Below, in pieces: positions 1-11,800 of a DNA stretch of 64,000 bases (positions are counted from its first letter, which is position 1; the number at the start of each line of letters is the position of its first letter). A program made the position numbers and the translations under genes. The notes under the pieces were generated by a model, which ran no database searches, was not told the DNA's origin, and worked only from the letters and a program-made list of their open reading frames with translations. The DNA comes from Monodelphis domestica (taxonomy: Eukaryota; Chordata; Mammalia; Didelphimorphia; Didelphidae): contig NC_077233.1 in assembly GCF_027887165.1 (NCBI RefSeq), forward strand, positions 231,028,372 through 231,092,371. Reading direction: 5' to 3'.

Positions 1-215
1 GGTGGTTCAGTGGTTAGAGTGCCATGACCGGAGTCAAGAAAACCTGAGTTCAAATCTAGCCTCAGATTAGCTGTATGACACTGGGCAAGTCTCTCAACCT
101 TTGTTTGCCTTAATCCATTGGAGATGGAAATGGCAAACTGCACCAGCATCTTTGCCAGAAAACCCTAAATGGGGTCAGAAAGGGTTGGATACCACTCAAA
201 AAACTGAACAATAAA
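1..215 (+). repeat. tRNA-headed marsupial SINE (tail type A)
   Basis: Starts with a tRNA-like head (A box near GTGGTTAGAGTG, B box near GAGTTCAAATCT). It continues into the phrase for 'ctgggcaagt', the 'gatggaaatggcaaa' body and the 'tttgccagaaaacc' tail seen in many other copies here. The left edge may be cut by the window. The family resembles marsupial CORE/tRNA SINEs; the exact library name cannot be checked. Confidence 0.75.
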
Positions 216-350
216 ATGTTCATCTGGATGTACTTCCTTCCTTATCTCCACCTTAGATCTTCCAGGTTCCTTCACACAAGTGTCTGTCTATATGAAACCT
301 TTCCCAATCTCCCCAGCTATCAGAGCCTTTTTCCCAAAATGATCTTAGAT
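216..350 (+). repeat. L2-type LINE 3' fragment
   Basis: Contains the degenerate L2 3'-end text (cctttcccaatctccccagc, followed by a tcccaaaatgatctt motif) in sense orientation. Old and diverged. Confidence 0.5.
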
Positions 351-795
351 GAATAATTGGGAATGATTTCGCTATTCTTAGCAATGCAATAATCCAAGAC
401 AATCCCCAAGGACCCATGATGAAAAATGCTATCCACCACCATAGAAGGAACTAATGGTGTCCTATTGCAGCCTGAAACAATATATTTTATTTACTTTCTT
501 AAAGTCTTTCTGTTCGAGTTCTCCTCTATAAAATGACCAATATGGAAAAATGTTTTACGTGATTTGCACATGTAAAATCCAAATCAGATTGCTTGCTACC
601 TCAGTGAGGGGGGAGTGAAGGAAAAAGGGATGGAATTTGACTCAATTTTTTAAAAAGGTGGTTGAAATAGTTTTTACAAGTAATTGAGGAAAAAATAAAA
701 TATTAAAAATCTAAAAAAATGAAAACATATTGCAAAAAAGTGATCTTATATCTATTTTGCCTCTATCTCTGTATACAGGTATGGCTATATCTAGA
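351..795. other. Unassigned non-coding flank
   Basis: AT-rich sequence. I see no gene, no tandem repeat and no repeat family I can name. Confidence 0.5.
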
Positions 796-985
796 GGTAG
801 CCAGATGGTATGGTGGATTGGACCCAAAGTTGGGGAAGAACTCAGTTCAAATCCAATTAGAGAGTTATTGACATTGTGTCCTTTGGCAAGGCAATTGGGC
901 TCTAACTGCCTCAAATTACTTGTCTGTCAAATGGGGATAATAATAGCACTTACCTCTTTAGGGAACCTCCTTCCTCTCTTTGCTA
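796..985 (+). repeat. Degenerate tRNA-headed SINE
   Basis: Recognisable 'gtagccagatggtatggtgg' head, 'cagttcaaatcc' B-box region and a tail of the 'atggggataataatagc' form. Strongly diverged. Confidence 0.6.
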
Positions 986-1185
986 AACTCTGAATATCCT
1001 TTACCATGCCCCACATCTTGGGAGGGAGCTCACTAGCAGTTGGGGGCAAGGGGAGTTAGGAAAGACTTCATGGAAAGATAGAGCTTGAGTTTCATCTTAA
1101 TGGAAGAGATGAGGTTCTAGTAGATGGAGTTAAGAAGGGAGTCCATTCAAAGGAAGTCCAATCAGTTGCTTAGTTCTATTTATTG

Positions 1186-1410
1186 TGGGCAGCTAGATGA
1201 CCTTGAATCAGGAAATCTCTTCTTAATGAATCCAATTCTGGCCTCAGACATTAATTCTGTGAACTTGGGCAAGTCACTTCACCCTGTTTGCCTCCATTTC
1301 CTCATCTGTAAAATGAGCTGGAGAAGGAAATAGCAAACTGCTCTAGTATCTTTGCCAAGAAAATGCTAAATGGGGTCAATAAGAGTTGGAAATGACTCAA
1401 CAATATTTTA
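1186..1410 (+). repeat. tRNA-headed SINE (tail type A)
   Basis: Full-length-looking copy running from a 'gggcagctagatgacc' head through 'gggcaagtcacttcaccctg' and 'aaatgagctggagaagg' to 'gagttggaaatgactcaac'. The same family as the copies at 1, 4712, 20893 and 57952. Confidence 0.8.
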
Positions 1411-1439
1411 TCTCTGCCAATGTCTTAAATTAGTCTTCT

Positions 1440-1720
1440 TTTCTATTTTTATTGTCATTATCTTAATCTAGGTTCTGGCCTTTTGCCTATACCACTACAA
1501 CAGCCTCAGAACTGGCTATACAGGTTCCAGTCTCTTCTCCCTTCCATCCAGTTTTATCTTCAATCTTCTTTATTGAAGGATCTGATCATGCAATTCCTTC
1601 AATGAAACCCTCTTACCATCCTCAATTGTTTTCTTAGTAAATCCCAAACTTCTTAGCCTGGCATTCAAGGCTTTCCACAATTTGGGTTTGATCTCCTCCT
1701 ATCCTTTACTTTTTTCTCTT
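1440..1720 (+). repeat. L2 LINE fragment
   Basis: Matches the L2 3' region order: a 'gatctgatcatgcaattcc' section, then 'cctggcattcaaggctttcc', then 'acaatttgggtttgatctcc'. Sense orientation. Confidence 0.65.
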
Positions 1721-2039
1721 TGGTCTCCAAAGTGGGGTGTGAGGCGGCTATGACTTGATCCACCAAATGATGCTGACTGAAGGATAGAAAGAGAGGTCAC
1801 ATTCAAGGTTGTGCTGGAGCCAATTTGGACCAGCTCATGAGAAATTGTGAAAAGTTCAGAGTCAACATTTTTATACCTTGATCTGCAAATCAGGAGGAGA
1901 CTATATTGAATAGAGATAATGAAGGAGAGCAATTCAGGAAAATCCCATCAGTTGCTTGATTTTTAAAAATTATTGTTGTCTAGGTTTTTTAAAGTGTTAA
2001 TAATGAAGATTAAATGTCTTATTATTGCTACCTCCATAA

Positions 2040-2240
2040 TACTCACACACCTGTCTTTTTCTTTCTGCTCACACAGCCACCTAGACTAGTTCAGACTCAT
2101 CATCTTTTACCAAGTATATTGCAATGGCTTCCTAACTGATCTTGTCTGAAACCTCTTCTCCCTCCAAATTGCTGACAAAGTGATTTTCCGAAAGTAGACA
2201 CATCTAATTGTATGACCTCTGACCCACCCAAAGTCACAAG
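2040..2240 (+). repeat. L2 LINE fragment
   Basis: Diverged L2-like phrases ('caatggcttcctaactgatc' and 'aaattgctgacaaagtgatt'), in sense orientation. Confidence 0.5.
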
Positions 2241-2304
2241 AAACAATCTCCCCCCACCTTACAGAAGTTATTAATTGTAGGAGCTGCCTGCAGTTCCTAT
2301 ACAA

Positions 2305-3254
2305 TTTACTTGTGAGTGGTTACCTGAGAAGGAGAATGGAGACTGGAGGAAAATGGATGAAGCGATAGTAGAGATAGAGGGAGAAACAAAGGAATAAAGA
2401 CTTAGAGACAACAAGTTAAAATACTAGAGGTGTAGCAAACTCCCTTGATGCTTCTCAAAAGAAAAAGGGCAAGAGGAGCAAGAGGAGTAAGAGGAGCAAG
2501 AGGGAGGCTCCCATGTGTCCCCAAACTTTTATTGCAGAGATTAGGAATGTAGCTCGGGAGGTAACTAATGAATATGTGACATGGCATATATTTTAACACT
2601 GGTTGAATTGATGATCACCTAATCAAATAGGAAGAGACAAGTCCAACAAGTGACTTGGAAAGGAATGTGGTCTAACAAGGTGTGAGCTAGGACCCTGCTC
2701 AGGAATTCTTTCATCCCTTGGACTGAAGATTTGTCAATACAATAATCAATAAGTAACATGACCATGAATCTGGCATATGAACACATAAGATACAATATCA
2801 ATACATCAATAATACTTCAAGATGCTAATATGCCTGGTATGCTACATTAATCTTTTTTGCATTATGGACCACTTTAGTGGTCTGATTAAAACTATGGAAC
2901 TCCTCAAGCTAATGGTTTCAAATACATAAAAATAAAATACATAGGATTACGAAGTAAACCAATTATCCTGAAATACATTTAAAATATGCTTTAAAAGTTC
3001 ACAGACCCCTAGTTAAGTATATCTGTGTGGCTAGTAGCTCCCTAATGACTCCAGGATCAAATATTGCTATTTTTTTTTTTAGGAATCTCATCCTTTTAAA
3101 ATTTCTATTTCCTTGTAAGACATATAATTATTAATATAGTAGCACATATATGTAATTTTCAAATTAAGCAAACTAGTCAACTGCTCTTTTGTTACCTTCT
3201 ATTAATACTTTTGATACTTTTCTTATCTCTCTATCTACATTCATATTCTTTTTC
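2305..3254. other. Unassigned flank with a small purine minisatellite
   Basis: No gene is visible. At about 2466-2507 an 8-10-bp unit of the form gcaagaggag/taagaggag repeats about four times. The rest is AT-rich unique-looking DNA with a poly-T run near 3070. Confidence 0.5.
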
Positions 3255-3420
3255 TATCTAGAATGACTGTGCTCTTATGTCCTCAAATACATACCTATTG
3301 AAACACTACCCACCTTTCAGGACTCACTTCAAATGCCAGAACTCCTTCCTGAAACTTTCTCCGATTCTCCCAGTTGGAAATGATATTTCTGTTCTTTAAA
3401 GTTTAGCAAATTTAAAGGGC
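3255..3420 (+). repeat. L2 LINE 3' fragment
   Basis: Contains the L2-type sequence 'ttcaggactcacttcaaatg' followed by 'actccttcctgaaac' and 'tctcccagttgg' in the right order. Confidence 0.6.
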
Positions 3421-3544
3421 TTGTGTAACTCTTACATAATATACTCAGAAAGGTGTTGTGAAAGATGGACAGTGTTAAGCTGCAAAAGAATGTTAACAAG
3501 CAGCACATTTATTGGCCACCTGCTTTGTTCTAGGTAATATACTT

Positions 3545-3735
3545 TGTCCTTAAGTCATTTTCAGATGGATCTGACTTTTCATGACCCCATTTGAGGTCTT
3601 CTTGGCAAAGATACTAGGGTGATTTGCCATTTCTTTCTTCAGTTCATTTTAAAGATGAGGAAACTGAAGCAAACAGGGTGAAGTGACTTTCCTGGGGACA
3701 CACAACACCACAGATTACATTAATTTGAAGACATG
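3545..3735 (-). repeat. tRNA-headed SINE (tail type A), antisense
   Basis: Reverse-complement copy: 'catgaccccatttgaggtct', 'tcttggcaaagatactag', 'gatgaggaaactgaagcaaa' and the 'agtgactttcctgggg' end. Confidence 0.75.
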
Positions 3736-3839
3736 CTTTCTTCCCAACTAAACTTTTTAAAGTGGGTGTATGTGAAAAGAGAATTGCTTTTATTTAGTCT
3801 TGATGTCTCCTTCAGGAATAATAAAGAGGACATGTGCCT

Positions 3840-4060
3840 TGAAGTGGGGGGGGGGGGACTTTGGTTCAAATCTTGGCTCTTAAATAGGCAGGCTGGGTAA
3901 CCCCAAGTTGCCCTCCAAGCAACCCTCTAAAACTTAAATTCTCCATGGGTATTGGAAGTTCCCTTACTGGAAATTCTCTACACCATGAAGTCAAGGGTTC
4001 AGACACTCCTCTCCACTAAGTCTCCCACAATGCCTAAAAAATGTTTGCTTAAATATACTA
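3840..4060 (+). repeat. tRNA-headed SINE with tail type C
   Basis: After the B-box-like 'ttggttcaaatcttgg' the copy carries a third tail type ('caaccctctaaaac' then 'gaagttcccttactggaaat'). The same tail is seen at 24700 and 26265. A run of eleven or more G lies at its 5' side. Confidence 0.55.
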
Positions 4061-4344
4061 GGAATTTAATAAATGTTTGTTTAATGTGAGTGTTTTAAAA
4101 CAATTGAGAAGGTAATGGGAAATAGAGATATTTGGTGGAAAGATGGTTAAGATTTGTTCTCCTTTCTATTCATTAAAGTACCTCTCGACATATTGATCTT
4201 CAGCCTTTGTTTCAATATTCTGATTCTACATTGCAAAAAAATATGTCAAAGATCTATGATTTTGTCACCAAGAATTCTTTCTACCAAGGAAGACGAGAGG
4301 ACCTCTAGGGTACCTTCCAGCTCTAAATGTCTCAGCCCAATTTT

Positions 4345-4711
4345 ATATGCTTTTCTATCAATTAATCCACAAGCATTTCTTAAAAGCACACTAAATGTTA
4401 TGCACTGTGCTAGGTATGAGGAGTACCAATACAAAAGCTAAGACATACCTACCCTTCAAGATGCTTACATTCCATTAGGAGGAACAAGGTATCTACAAAA
4501 TAAATACAAAGTCATTTTGGAGGCCAAGAAGAATTAACAAGTGGGAGAATCCTCTTAAAGGAGACCGGCACTTAAGCTGAGTTTTGAAGAAAGCTCAGAG
4601 TTCTAAGAGGCAAAGGTGAGGAATTAAGTATTCCAAGAATAGGGAGACCATATGCAAAACAATGGAGGTGGGAATTGTAATGGTGTAAATAGGAAACAAG
4701 AGGGGAAGCTA
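4345..4711 (-). repeat. L2 LINE fragment, antisense
   Basis: Antisense L2 order: 'tatgcactgtgctaggtatg', a 'ccttcaagatgcttacattc' section, then 'gcaaaacaatgg'. Diverged. Confidence 0.6.
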
Positions 4712-4955
4712 GCTGGAGCAGCAGATAGTGAATGGCCTAAAGTCAAGAAGACATCTTCCCCAGTTTAAATTTGGTCTCAGACAATTCCTACTTGTGTTTC
4801 CCTGGGCAAGTCACTTCACCCTATTTACGTCAGTTTCTTCATCTGTAAAGTGAGCTGGAGAAGGAAATAGCAAACCACGTCAGTATCTTTTGCCAAGAAA
4901 ACCCCAAAAGAGATCAAGAAGAGTTGGGGGCATGATTGAACAATTGGTGGATCAG
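4712..4955 (+). repeat. tRNA-headed SINE (tail type A)
   Basis: Shows 'gggcaagtcacttcacccta', 'gtgagctggagaaggaaata' and 'gccaagaaaaccccaaaag' in family order. Confidence 0.8.
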
Positions 4956-5197
4956 TTTAGCTGTAGCATGGAAGGCTTAAGGGAGAATAATATGTAATCA
5001 ATCTTAAAAGACTGGCTGAAACCACATTTTAAAGGACTTTAAATTCCTGAGAAGTTTGCATTTTATCTTAGAGGAAACAGGAAATCCACAGTCACAGAGC
5101 TGGGAAGTGTCTGAGGCTAGATTTGAGTTCATGACTTTCCATTTCTCTCTGGGTCTCACTCTCAATCCACTGAGCCATCTTAGCTGCCCCCTATTAA

Positions 5198-5393
5198 TTC
5201 CTTTTTTTTTTTAACACATACCTTCTGTCTTAGGATCAATACTATGTATAGGTCCCAAGGCTGATTAGCCAATGGGGGTTAAGTGACCTGCCCAGGGTCA
5301 CAAGGCTAGGAAATGTCTGAAGTCACATTTGAAACTAGGACCTCCAGTCTCTAGGCCTGGCTGTCAATCCACTGAGCTACCCAGCTGCCCCCT
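5198..5393 (-). repeat. tRNA-headed SINE (tail type B), antisense
   Basis: Reverse-complement copy of the second common tail type: a poly-T, 'accttctgtcttaggatcaa', 'gcccagggtcacaaggctag', then 'aatccactgagctaccc' and 'agctgccccc'. Confidence 0.85.
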
Positions 5394-7149
5394 TAATTCC
5401 CTCTTGAATCCAAAGTTGGTTCTCTTCTCAGTTGCCAGGAACAGCTCATACTGATTATCTGCTCCTTTCCAGGTTTGATGTTTCTTACTGTGTGAGCAGC
5501 TTCAGTGCACAGAGCCCTGAGAAATACTCCTCCTCTCCTCTCTGCCACCTATGCTTTCTGGCTAAGGTACAACAGAAGAGTCATTCCCTTCTCAAAGAGC
5601 TAGGCTCTTCCCCCATAGCTGGCCTTTCTCTACCCTGCCCAGTGTCCCTGTCTTTAAATTCTCTGGCCTCAACAGTCTCCCAGAGCTGCCTATTTTGCTT
5701 TTTACAGGCCTTTAGACACATGGCATCTTAAATTCCATCTCTTCATGCTCATAGAAAGATAATAATGTGACACCTTCTTTGCACCTAGTTAAACACACTG
5801 ACAACCTTATTTCAGCCTCTTTTTTTGATTTTACCAACTGTATTGAAGTCAGGTTGGATGTCAAGTAATCGATTAGGGGATCCTTTCCCTCCTTCCAATG
5901 TCATTATACCCACTTAATCCTAACCTTGGGAAGTAGAAAACATAAGTAATGTCTCATAATTTTATTAGAAAATTTAAATTTTAATAGATAGTGGAGTTAT
6001 CTCTCATGCATGGAACATATCCTCTCTAAATTGCCATCCTAGAATCTTTTTTCAAGATCAAACTCAAGTACTTTCTTCTCCATAAAGTCTTTCCTAATTT
6101 CCCCAACTACTACTGCCCTCCTTCCCAAATCACTTTGTTATTATTTACTATTTTATTCTATTGTTATGTGAGAAATTCTTCCCTCTGAGTTCATGTAGTG
6201 GGTAACTACTACTAATCATATATTAACCATAATGCAGAAATTAAAGAGGTAAAAACCTAGGTTTTGTTAATATGCTTATAGGTTCAGGCCTCAAAACAAA
6301 AACCTCTATTAGGAATTTCATGATCCTTTTTATAGGAAAATTTATGTCAGAGCCACAGAGAAATAATTCACTTTTATAATGCACATGTACATTCTTGTAC
6401 ATTCTTTTTAGGCCATAAAAATCAAAGAGGAGATACATCCACAATTTCATATATTTCTTAAACTGAAAAAATTTACAGTCATAATCTCATAAATGCTTTA
6501 AGGAAACAAACTTTGTTCAACAAACTGTATAGGTAAATCAGATTATATTTTAAGTTTTTTTAAATATATATTTTTAATATTTTAAATCAGACTAATTTTA
6601 AGAGGATTCAAAATATACTGAGGAAGATTTGCATGCCCTCAAGTCAAGGACAGTTAATTTTCTTCCTCTGACTTATCTAAGGAATGTTTCTCACTAAACT
6701 TTTCACAGGCCAGGGAACAGGTTTTGGCCCTGTGAAGTTAATATTCATCAACAGTTGCAGGAAGAATAAAAGGAAATCTAAAAAAAATTCTCACACTACT
6801 TATCTTCCCTCCTATAGATGGAAGTTCCTTAAGAGAAGGCCCTTTGATTGATATCTAAATGGTATTTGTTTTATTAAATGGCATGGTATTATCTAATTTA
6901 CTGAACTGTGAAGAGAACACTAAGCAAACTCTAGTGATACCTTTTCACATGAGGTCACTAAGGTCCCAGGCGGTTAGTTAGCAGTAAAACGAGAGGGAGT
7001 TGGCTCAAAGGACCTCTCGGATTCCTTCCAGCTCTAGTTATTTTCTATTCTTTTCTCAAAATCACAAAACCAGGCAGGTGACAGGGACAGCATTTCAATC
7101 CAACTTGTGTTTCACAGAGAAGTTTAAGACACCTTTACTAATTTAACCA
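5394..7149. other. 5' flank of THUMPD1, no gene seen
   Basis: AT-rich, with old LINE-like scraps (for example near 6030-6130). Human ACSM3 lies divergent from THUMPD1, but I find no ACSM-like exon in this stretch on either strand. Confidence 0.55.
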
Positions 7150-7313
7150 AGCAGCCGATGTCTGCGGGAACTAAGCCACTAGTCCCGCCCCCAGCTTTCT
7201 CCTTACCAACCAAGGGGCTTCCTGTTGGCTAGGTTTTTCACACTTACTTCTCAAGAGGGGCGAGGGGGGGGGAGGGGAACCACGTTGACTGGCAAGAGGC
7301 GTTACCGCAGGAT

Positions 7314-7321
7314 TTACGTCA
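7314..7321 (+). promoter_or_regulatory. CRE/ATF-like site
   Basis: TTACGTCA, a close match to the CREB/ATF consensus TGACGTCA, about 115 bp upstream of the start codon inside the CpG-rich promoter. Function is inferred from motif and place only. Confidence 0.5.
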
Positions 7322-7351
7322 TAATCCCGCGTCCCCGTCCCACGGAGGGAA

Positions 7352-7357
7352 CACGTG
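7352..7357 (+). promoter_or_regulatory. E-box CACGTG
   Basis: Perfect palindromic E-box (USF/MYC-type) about 80 bp upstream of the start codon. Single-motif evidence. Confidence 0.4.
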
Positions 7358-7434
7358 GTTTGGAACCGCTGCCGCGTGCTTTCCTCCTTTCCCGCCCCAC
7401 ATAGTCTCCGCTCCAACGCCCCCGTTTCTCCACG

Positions 7435-7668
7435 ATGGCCGCGGCCGCGGAGCAGCCTAGACATATGAGCGGAGTGAAACGAAGAGGGAAGGCCCAGTAT
7501 GTGCAAGCTAAGAGAGCCCGGCGCGGGGGTGGCGGCGGCGGCCCGAGGCAGCTGGAGCCTGGGCTTCAGGGCATTCTCATTACCTGCAACATGAACGAGC
7601 GCAAGTGTGTGGAGGAGGCCTACAGCCTCCTCAACGAGTACGGGGACGACCTATACGGGCCCGAGAAG
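7435..7668 (+). CDS. THUMPD1: THUMPD1 coding exon 1
   Basis: 78 codons from MAAAAEQPRHMSGVKRRGKA to GDDLYGPEK. The donor is GAGAAG|GTAAAG, phase 0. A short glycine run follows the basic segment. Confidence 0.96.
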
Positions 7669-8814
7669 GTAAAGGGCGGGGGGTAGTGGTGCAAGGAATA
7701 GGAGAGACTGGGAGCTGAGGGGAGGAGAGCAGAGCATTAGAGCGCGCGCCGCGCTTTGTGTCCAGACCTGCCCGCACACGTCCTGCGTCTGGGAAGAGGT
7801 GATTAGTTAGGCCGAGCCTGTGGAAGAAGCGACCTGCCCTCCTTCGGCCCCTGACCGGAGGCGGAGATAGGGCGTGGCTGTGACTGGTTGCATTGCCTTG
7901 CCCTGCCCTGCCCACTGTGGCTCCTTCCTTATTATCAGCACCTCACAGTGATAACTTTAAAAATCTTTTTAAAGCAACAAAAATTATAAGCAGCTTTAAA
8001 GTTTGCAGTGCATCATGTATAGATATACACATGTGGGGTGTGGCGTACATGCTTATTATATATGTATACTCATGTAAAGTATTCCAAAGGTCTTAGTGTT
8101 CCTGGATGTGCATGTACCTCTACCTGTCTATACATACATGTACGTGTTGTGTGCAAAAGTTAGTTTGTGTGTACATGTCTATTCAATATATATTTTCGAA
8201 CTATGTGTTCCAGAAGTCTTAGAACTTGTACATACACACGTGTAGGGTGTTTGAAAAATTTTTAGCATCCGTGTGTAAATACACATATATGGACACACAT
8301 ACCTATACATAGCCTTATATGTATGTTTCAGGTTTTAATTTTATATGCATATGTGTATGTACAGGGTGTTCCAAACGTTTAGTATCGTTTTAAGCTACTA
8401 AAGCTTTAAACTGAACCAAGACTTATGTGATGCAGTGTTTAAGAAGAGAGGACCATGAAATTATATTGTGTGCATGTTTTCTAAAAGTCTTAGTTTATGT
8501 GTACAGTGTTCCAAAAGTCTTAGTATAGGTAATGTAGAGTATGTTAGAAAAATCTTTGTCTAGGTATGCATATATGCACACATAACCATACACAGGTATG
8601 CATGTGTGTTTAAGGTGTTTTAAAATCTTGGTGTACATATGTGTTTGTGTATACACAGATGGACAACATGTTGCAAAAGTTTAGTGCAGTTTTAAGCTAC
8701 TAAAAGTTTTAAACTGAACTAAGACTTTTATGACCCTGTTTATGAAGAAAAAAGGATCATGAAAAAATATCATGTGTATTATGTGTACATATACACCAGG
8801 ATTTTTGGAGCATC

Positions 8815-8854
<40 letters not shown>

Positions 8855-11800
8855 ACAAAGACTTTTAGAACATCTTGTGTGTACACATACATATATTCAT
8901 ACACATTACTTGTATATGTTAAGTAATATATTGTTGAGGAAACGGAGGTACAGAGAATGATAGTGACTTGCCCAAGAACTGTATGGGGGAGGATGTCTAC
9001 ATATTCCTAACATAGCAGATCATAGAATCCAAAGTGAAAGAGAGCTTAGAGGTCAATTGAATCTGAAGATCACGCAGAAAGAAAAGTGACTTGACCAATG
9101 TCACTTATGGAGTACCTAGCTTAATTGGGAGCTAGGGACTAATTCAGAGGAGGATTGATCAGTAAGACATACCAGAGCCTATTTCCATTGTCTCCATTAG
9201 TGAATGCTATAAATAGTTCAAATCCTTTTTTTTTTGGTAGGGGCTTAAATTAATAGCTGAAGCCCTAGAACACTTTTTAAAAAGAAAACAGGACCCTGAA
9301 AAGATATATTTATTTTGGGAAAGGAAGCATATATGTATAACTGAAAATTCACCAACTGTAACAATCTGAAATTTAGAGGAGAAACTATGATGAGAGTAGG
9401 GTGGGAAAGTAGGGATGTATTCTGCAGTTGAGGGGGTGGGGCAGGCAATCTGTTACATCTCTGTATCCCCAAAGTAAAATTCAATCAACAATGCAAATTT
9501 TGTTATGAGCCACCTAAAGTTTTCTGTGTTTATCTAATCACTGTTTTAAAATCTGGACTGGTACCTTTGTTTATACTTCTCAACTTGACAGTTTGTAGAC
9601 AAGGATAAGCAACCATCTGGAAGTGAGGAGGAAGAGGAAGATGATGCAGAAGCTGCCTTGAAGAAAGAAGTCAGTGAGATTCAGGCATCTACAGAATTGA
9701 GATTAAGACGATTTCAGTCAGTGGAAAGTGGAGCAAATAACGTGGTCTTCATTAGAACACTTGGCATAGGTGTGTGAATTCTGGACTTCCTAATATAACC
9801 ACTTTGCAATAATTGTCCTTATAGATCTGGAGGGGGAATATCCCTGCCTCAGAGTGTTAACATATTAAAAAAAAAATGACTTCATGGCTTGACCATGATC
9901 ATTTGGCTAATAGGGTAAATATTCTTCTAGATTTTTATTTTTCTGAAGAAAAGTTTTTACAACAAATGGAGAATATTTTGCCAGATGACATGATATAAGT
10001 AGAATAATGTGTTAATACAGCTGGCTGGCATGTATATGTGTATATATATATATAAATTTTTTCTGGCTTTCATTTTTGTTCATGTTTCTACCAGAATAAC
10101 AGCAGTGTCCCAGAGAAGTTATATATTCCTTAGTATTGTATCTAAAATCCTGTCAAATCTTAAGATCTCTGCTAAATTACCTTGTTGAGTTAAAAAAAGG
10201 AAAAAACAAGGGGAGATTTCTAAAATATGTAAAAATGTATTCTTTTTGTTCTATAATAGTTTTTCTTCTTTTTCCCTCCTAAGAACCTGAGAAACTTGTA
10301 CATCACATCCTAAAGGATATGTACACAACCAAGAAGAAGAAAACACGGGTTATTCTGCGTATGTTGCCCATATCTGGCACATGCAAAGCTTTCTTAGAAG
10401 ATATGAAAAAATATGCTGAAACCTTCTTGGAACCTTGGTTTAAAGCACCAAATAAAGGGACATTCCAGATTATTTACAAAGCACGTAATAATAGTCACAT
10501 GAGCAGAGAAGAAGTTATTAAAGAACTAGCAGGTATGTTTCAGGTAACTGGTTATGCATAGGGGTATGATACCATTGTGGTGTAGTACAGTGCTTTAGCA
10601 GGAGGCCTATAGTTGAAACTCTGTTTCAGTCCCAGTTCTGTCATTTGTTTTTAACCTTAACTAAGTTTTTTAAACCTCTTCTGGGGCTCTTTCTTCATTT
10701 GGATGAGATGTCTTAGATAGGTAGATGAGATGTCTTAGATAGATAGATGAGATGTCTATAAGTCCTCTTATAAAGCTGTAATTGTACTTTGAATCTATGA
10801 TAATCACATTTTTTCCCCCAAAATGAGGCATTTTCTCCTAGAATCAAAGCTTTAATTTTGCATAAATAGTTGTTCATTGGATCATTCGATCATAGATTTA
10901 GAACTGAAATGAACTTTAGCATTCACGATGTTCAGCTCACTCATTTTATAGTTGATTTTTGGGAAACAAAATCCAAAATTCAGAAATCTGAGGGTTTGAG
11001 AGGTTCATTGACTTTTCTACGGCCAGTCACATAGTTAGTAGTCATTTCCAATGATTCAGATCTAGAATTTCTCATTGCAAGTCTAGCATAGTGTCCACCA
11101 TACTAGACTGATTCTCTAATCAATCTTTTAAGGTATATTTAAAATATAGTGTAATGATCCTAGCATTTCTGGGTTTTCAAAAAGTTGTATTTATTATAGC
11201 AGATGTGCTTTTTATAGGTTACTAAGGTGGACTTTTTGAGAGTTAAAAGAAAGTTACACAGGCAGGTATCTACTACCTCATATGTATTGCTTTGCAGATC
11301 TGCAGTAATTTTTAACAGCCATATTTTAAGTTTTACTAGAATGTGTTATTCCAACAAACCAGAGATATAAGCTAATGATGAACCTTCTTAACCTAGGTGC
11401 TTTTTCATCTTTTCCTCTTGCAGGAATAGTGGGCTGCCTCAATCCTGAAAATAAGGTTGATCTCAGTAATCCCCAGTATACCATTGTGGTGGAAATCATT
11501 AAGGCTGTCTGCTGTCTGAGTGTTGTCAAAGATTACATGCTGTTCAGAAAATATAACCTTCAGGAAGTGGTCAAGAGTAACAGAGAGGGGTCTCAGCCAA
11601 ACCCTGGTCAGGACTCACAAGTAAAAAACGGGAAAAGAGCAAAATTGGAGTTGGAAAACACAGACAAGGAGAATCTCAAGTCAAATGAAAGTGACTCTGC
11701 AGAAGACAAAAAGAATCCCCAGGTGGTAGTAGAAGGTAGCAAAGAGGAGGGGCTGCAGAGCCCACTTTCTGAGACCCAGATGGAAAGTGAGAAAGGAGCC

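Larger units (their letters stand above)
7150..7920 (+). promoter_or_regulatory. THUMPD1: CpG-rich promoter region of THUMPD1
   Basis: The only strongly GC- and CpG-rich segment in the window. It spans the THUMPD1 start codon and the first donor site. It contains many GGCGGGG/CCCGCCCC-like elements, a CREB/ATF-type site and an E-box upstream of the ATG, and no TATA box in the obvious position. This fits a housekeeping promoter. The transcription start is not visible; I infer it lies within about 100 bp upstream of 7435. Confidence 0.8.

Noticed and set aside
1..7149. ACSM3 exons divergent from THUMPD1
   Set aside because: Expected from human gene order, but no ACSM-like coding sequence is visible; it may lie beyond the window.
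7669..7686. Extension of THUMPD1 exon 1 past the donor
   Set aside because: The open frame reads six more codons, but GAGAAG|GTAAAG is a good donor and exon 2 continues the conserved protein exactly.
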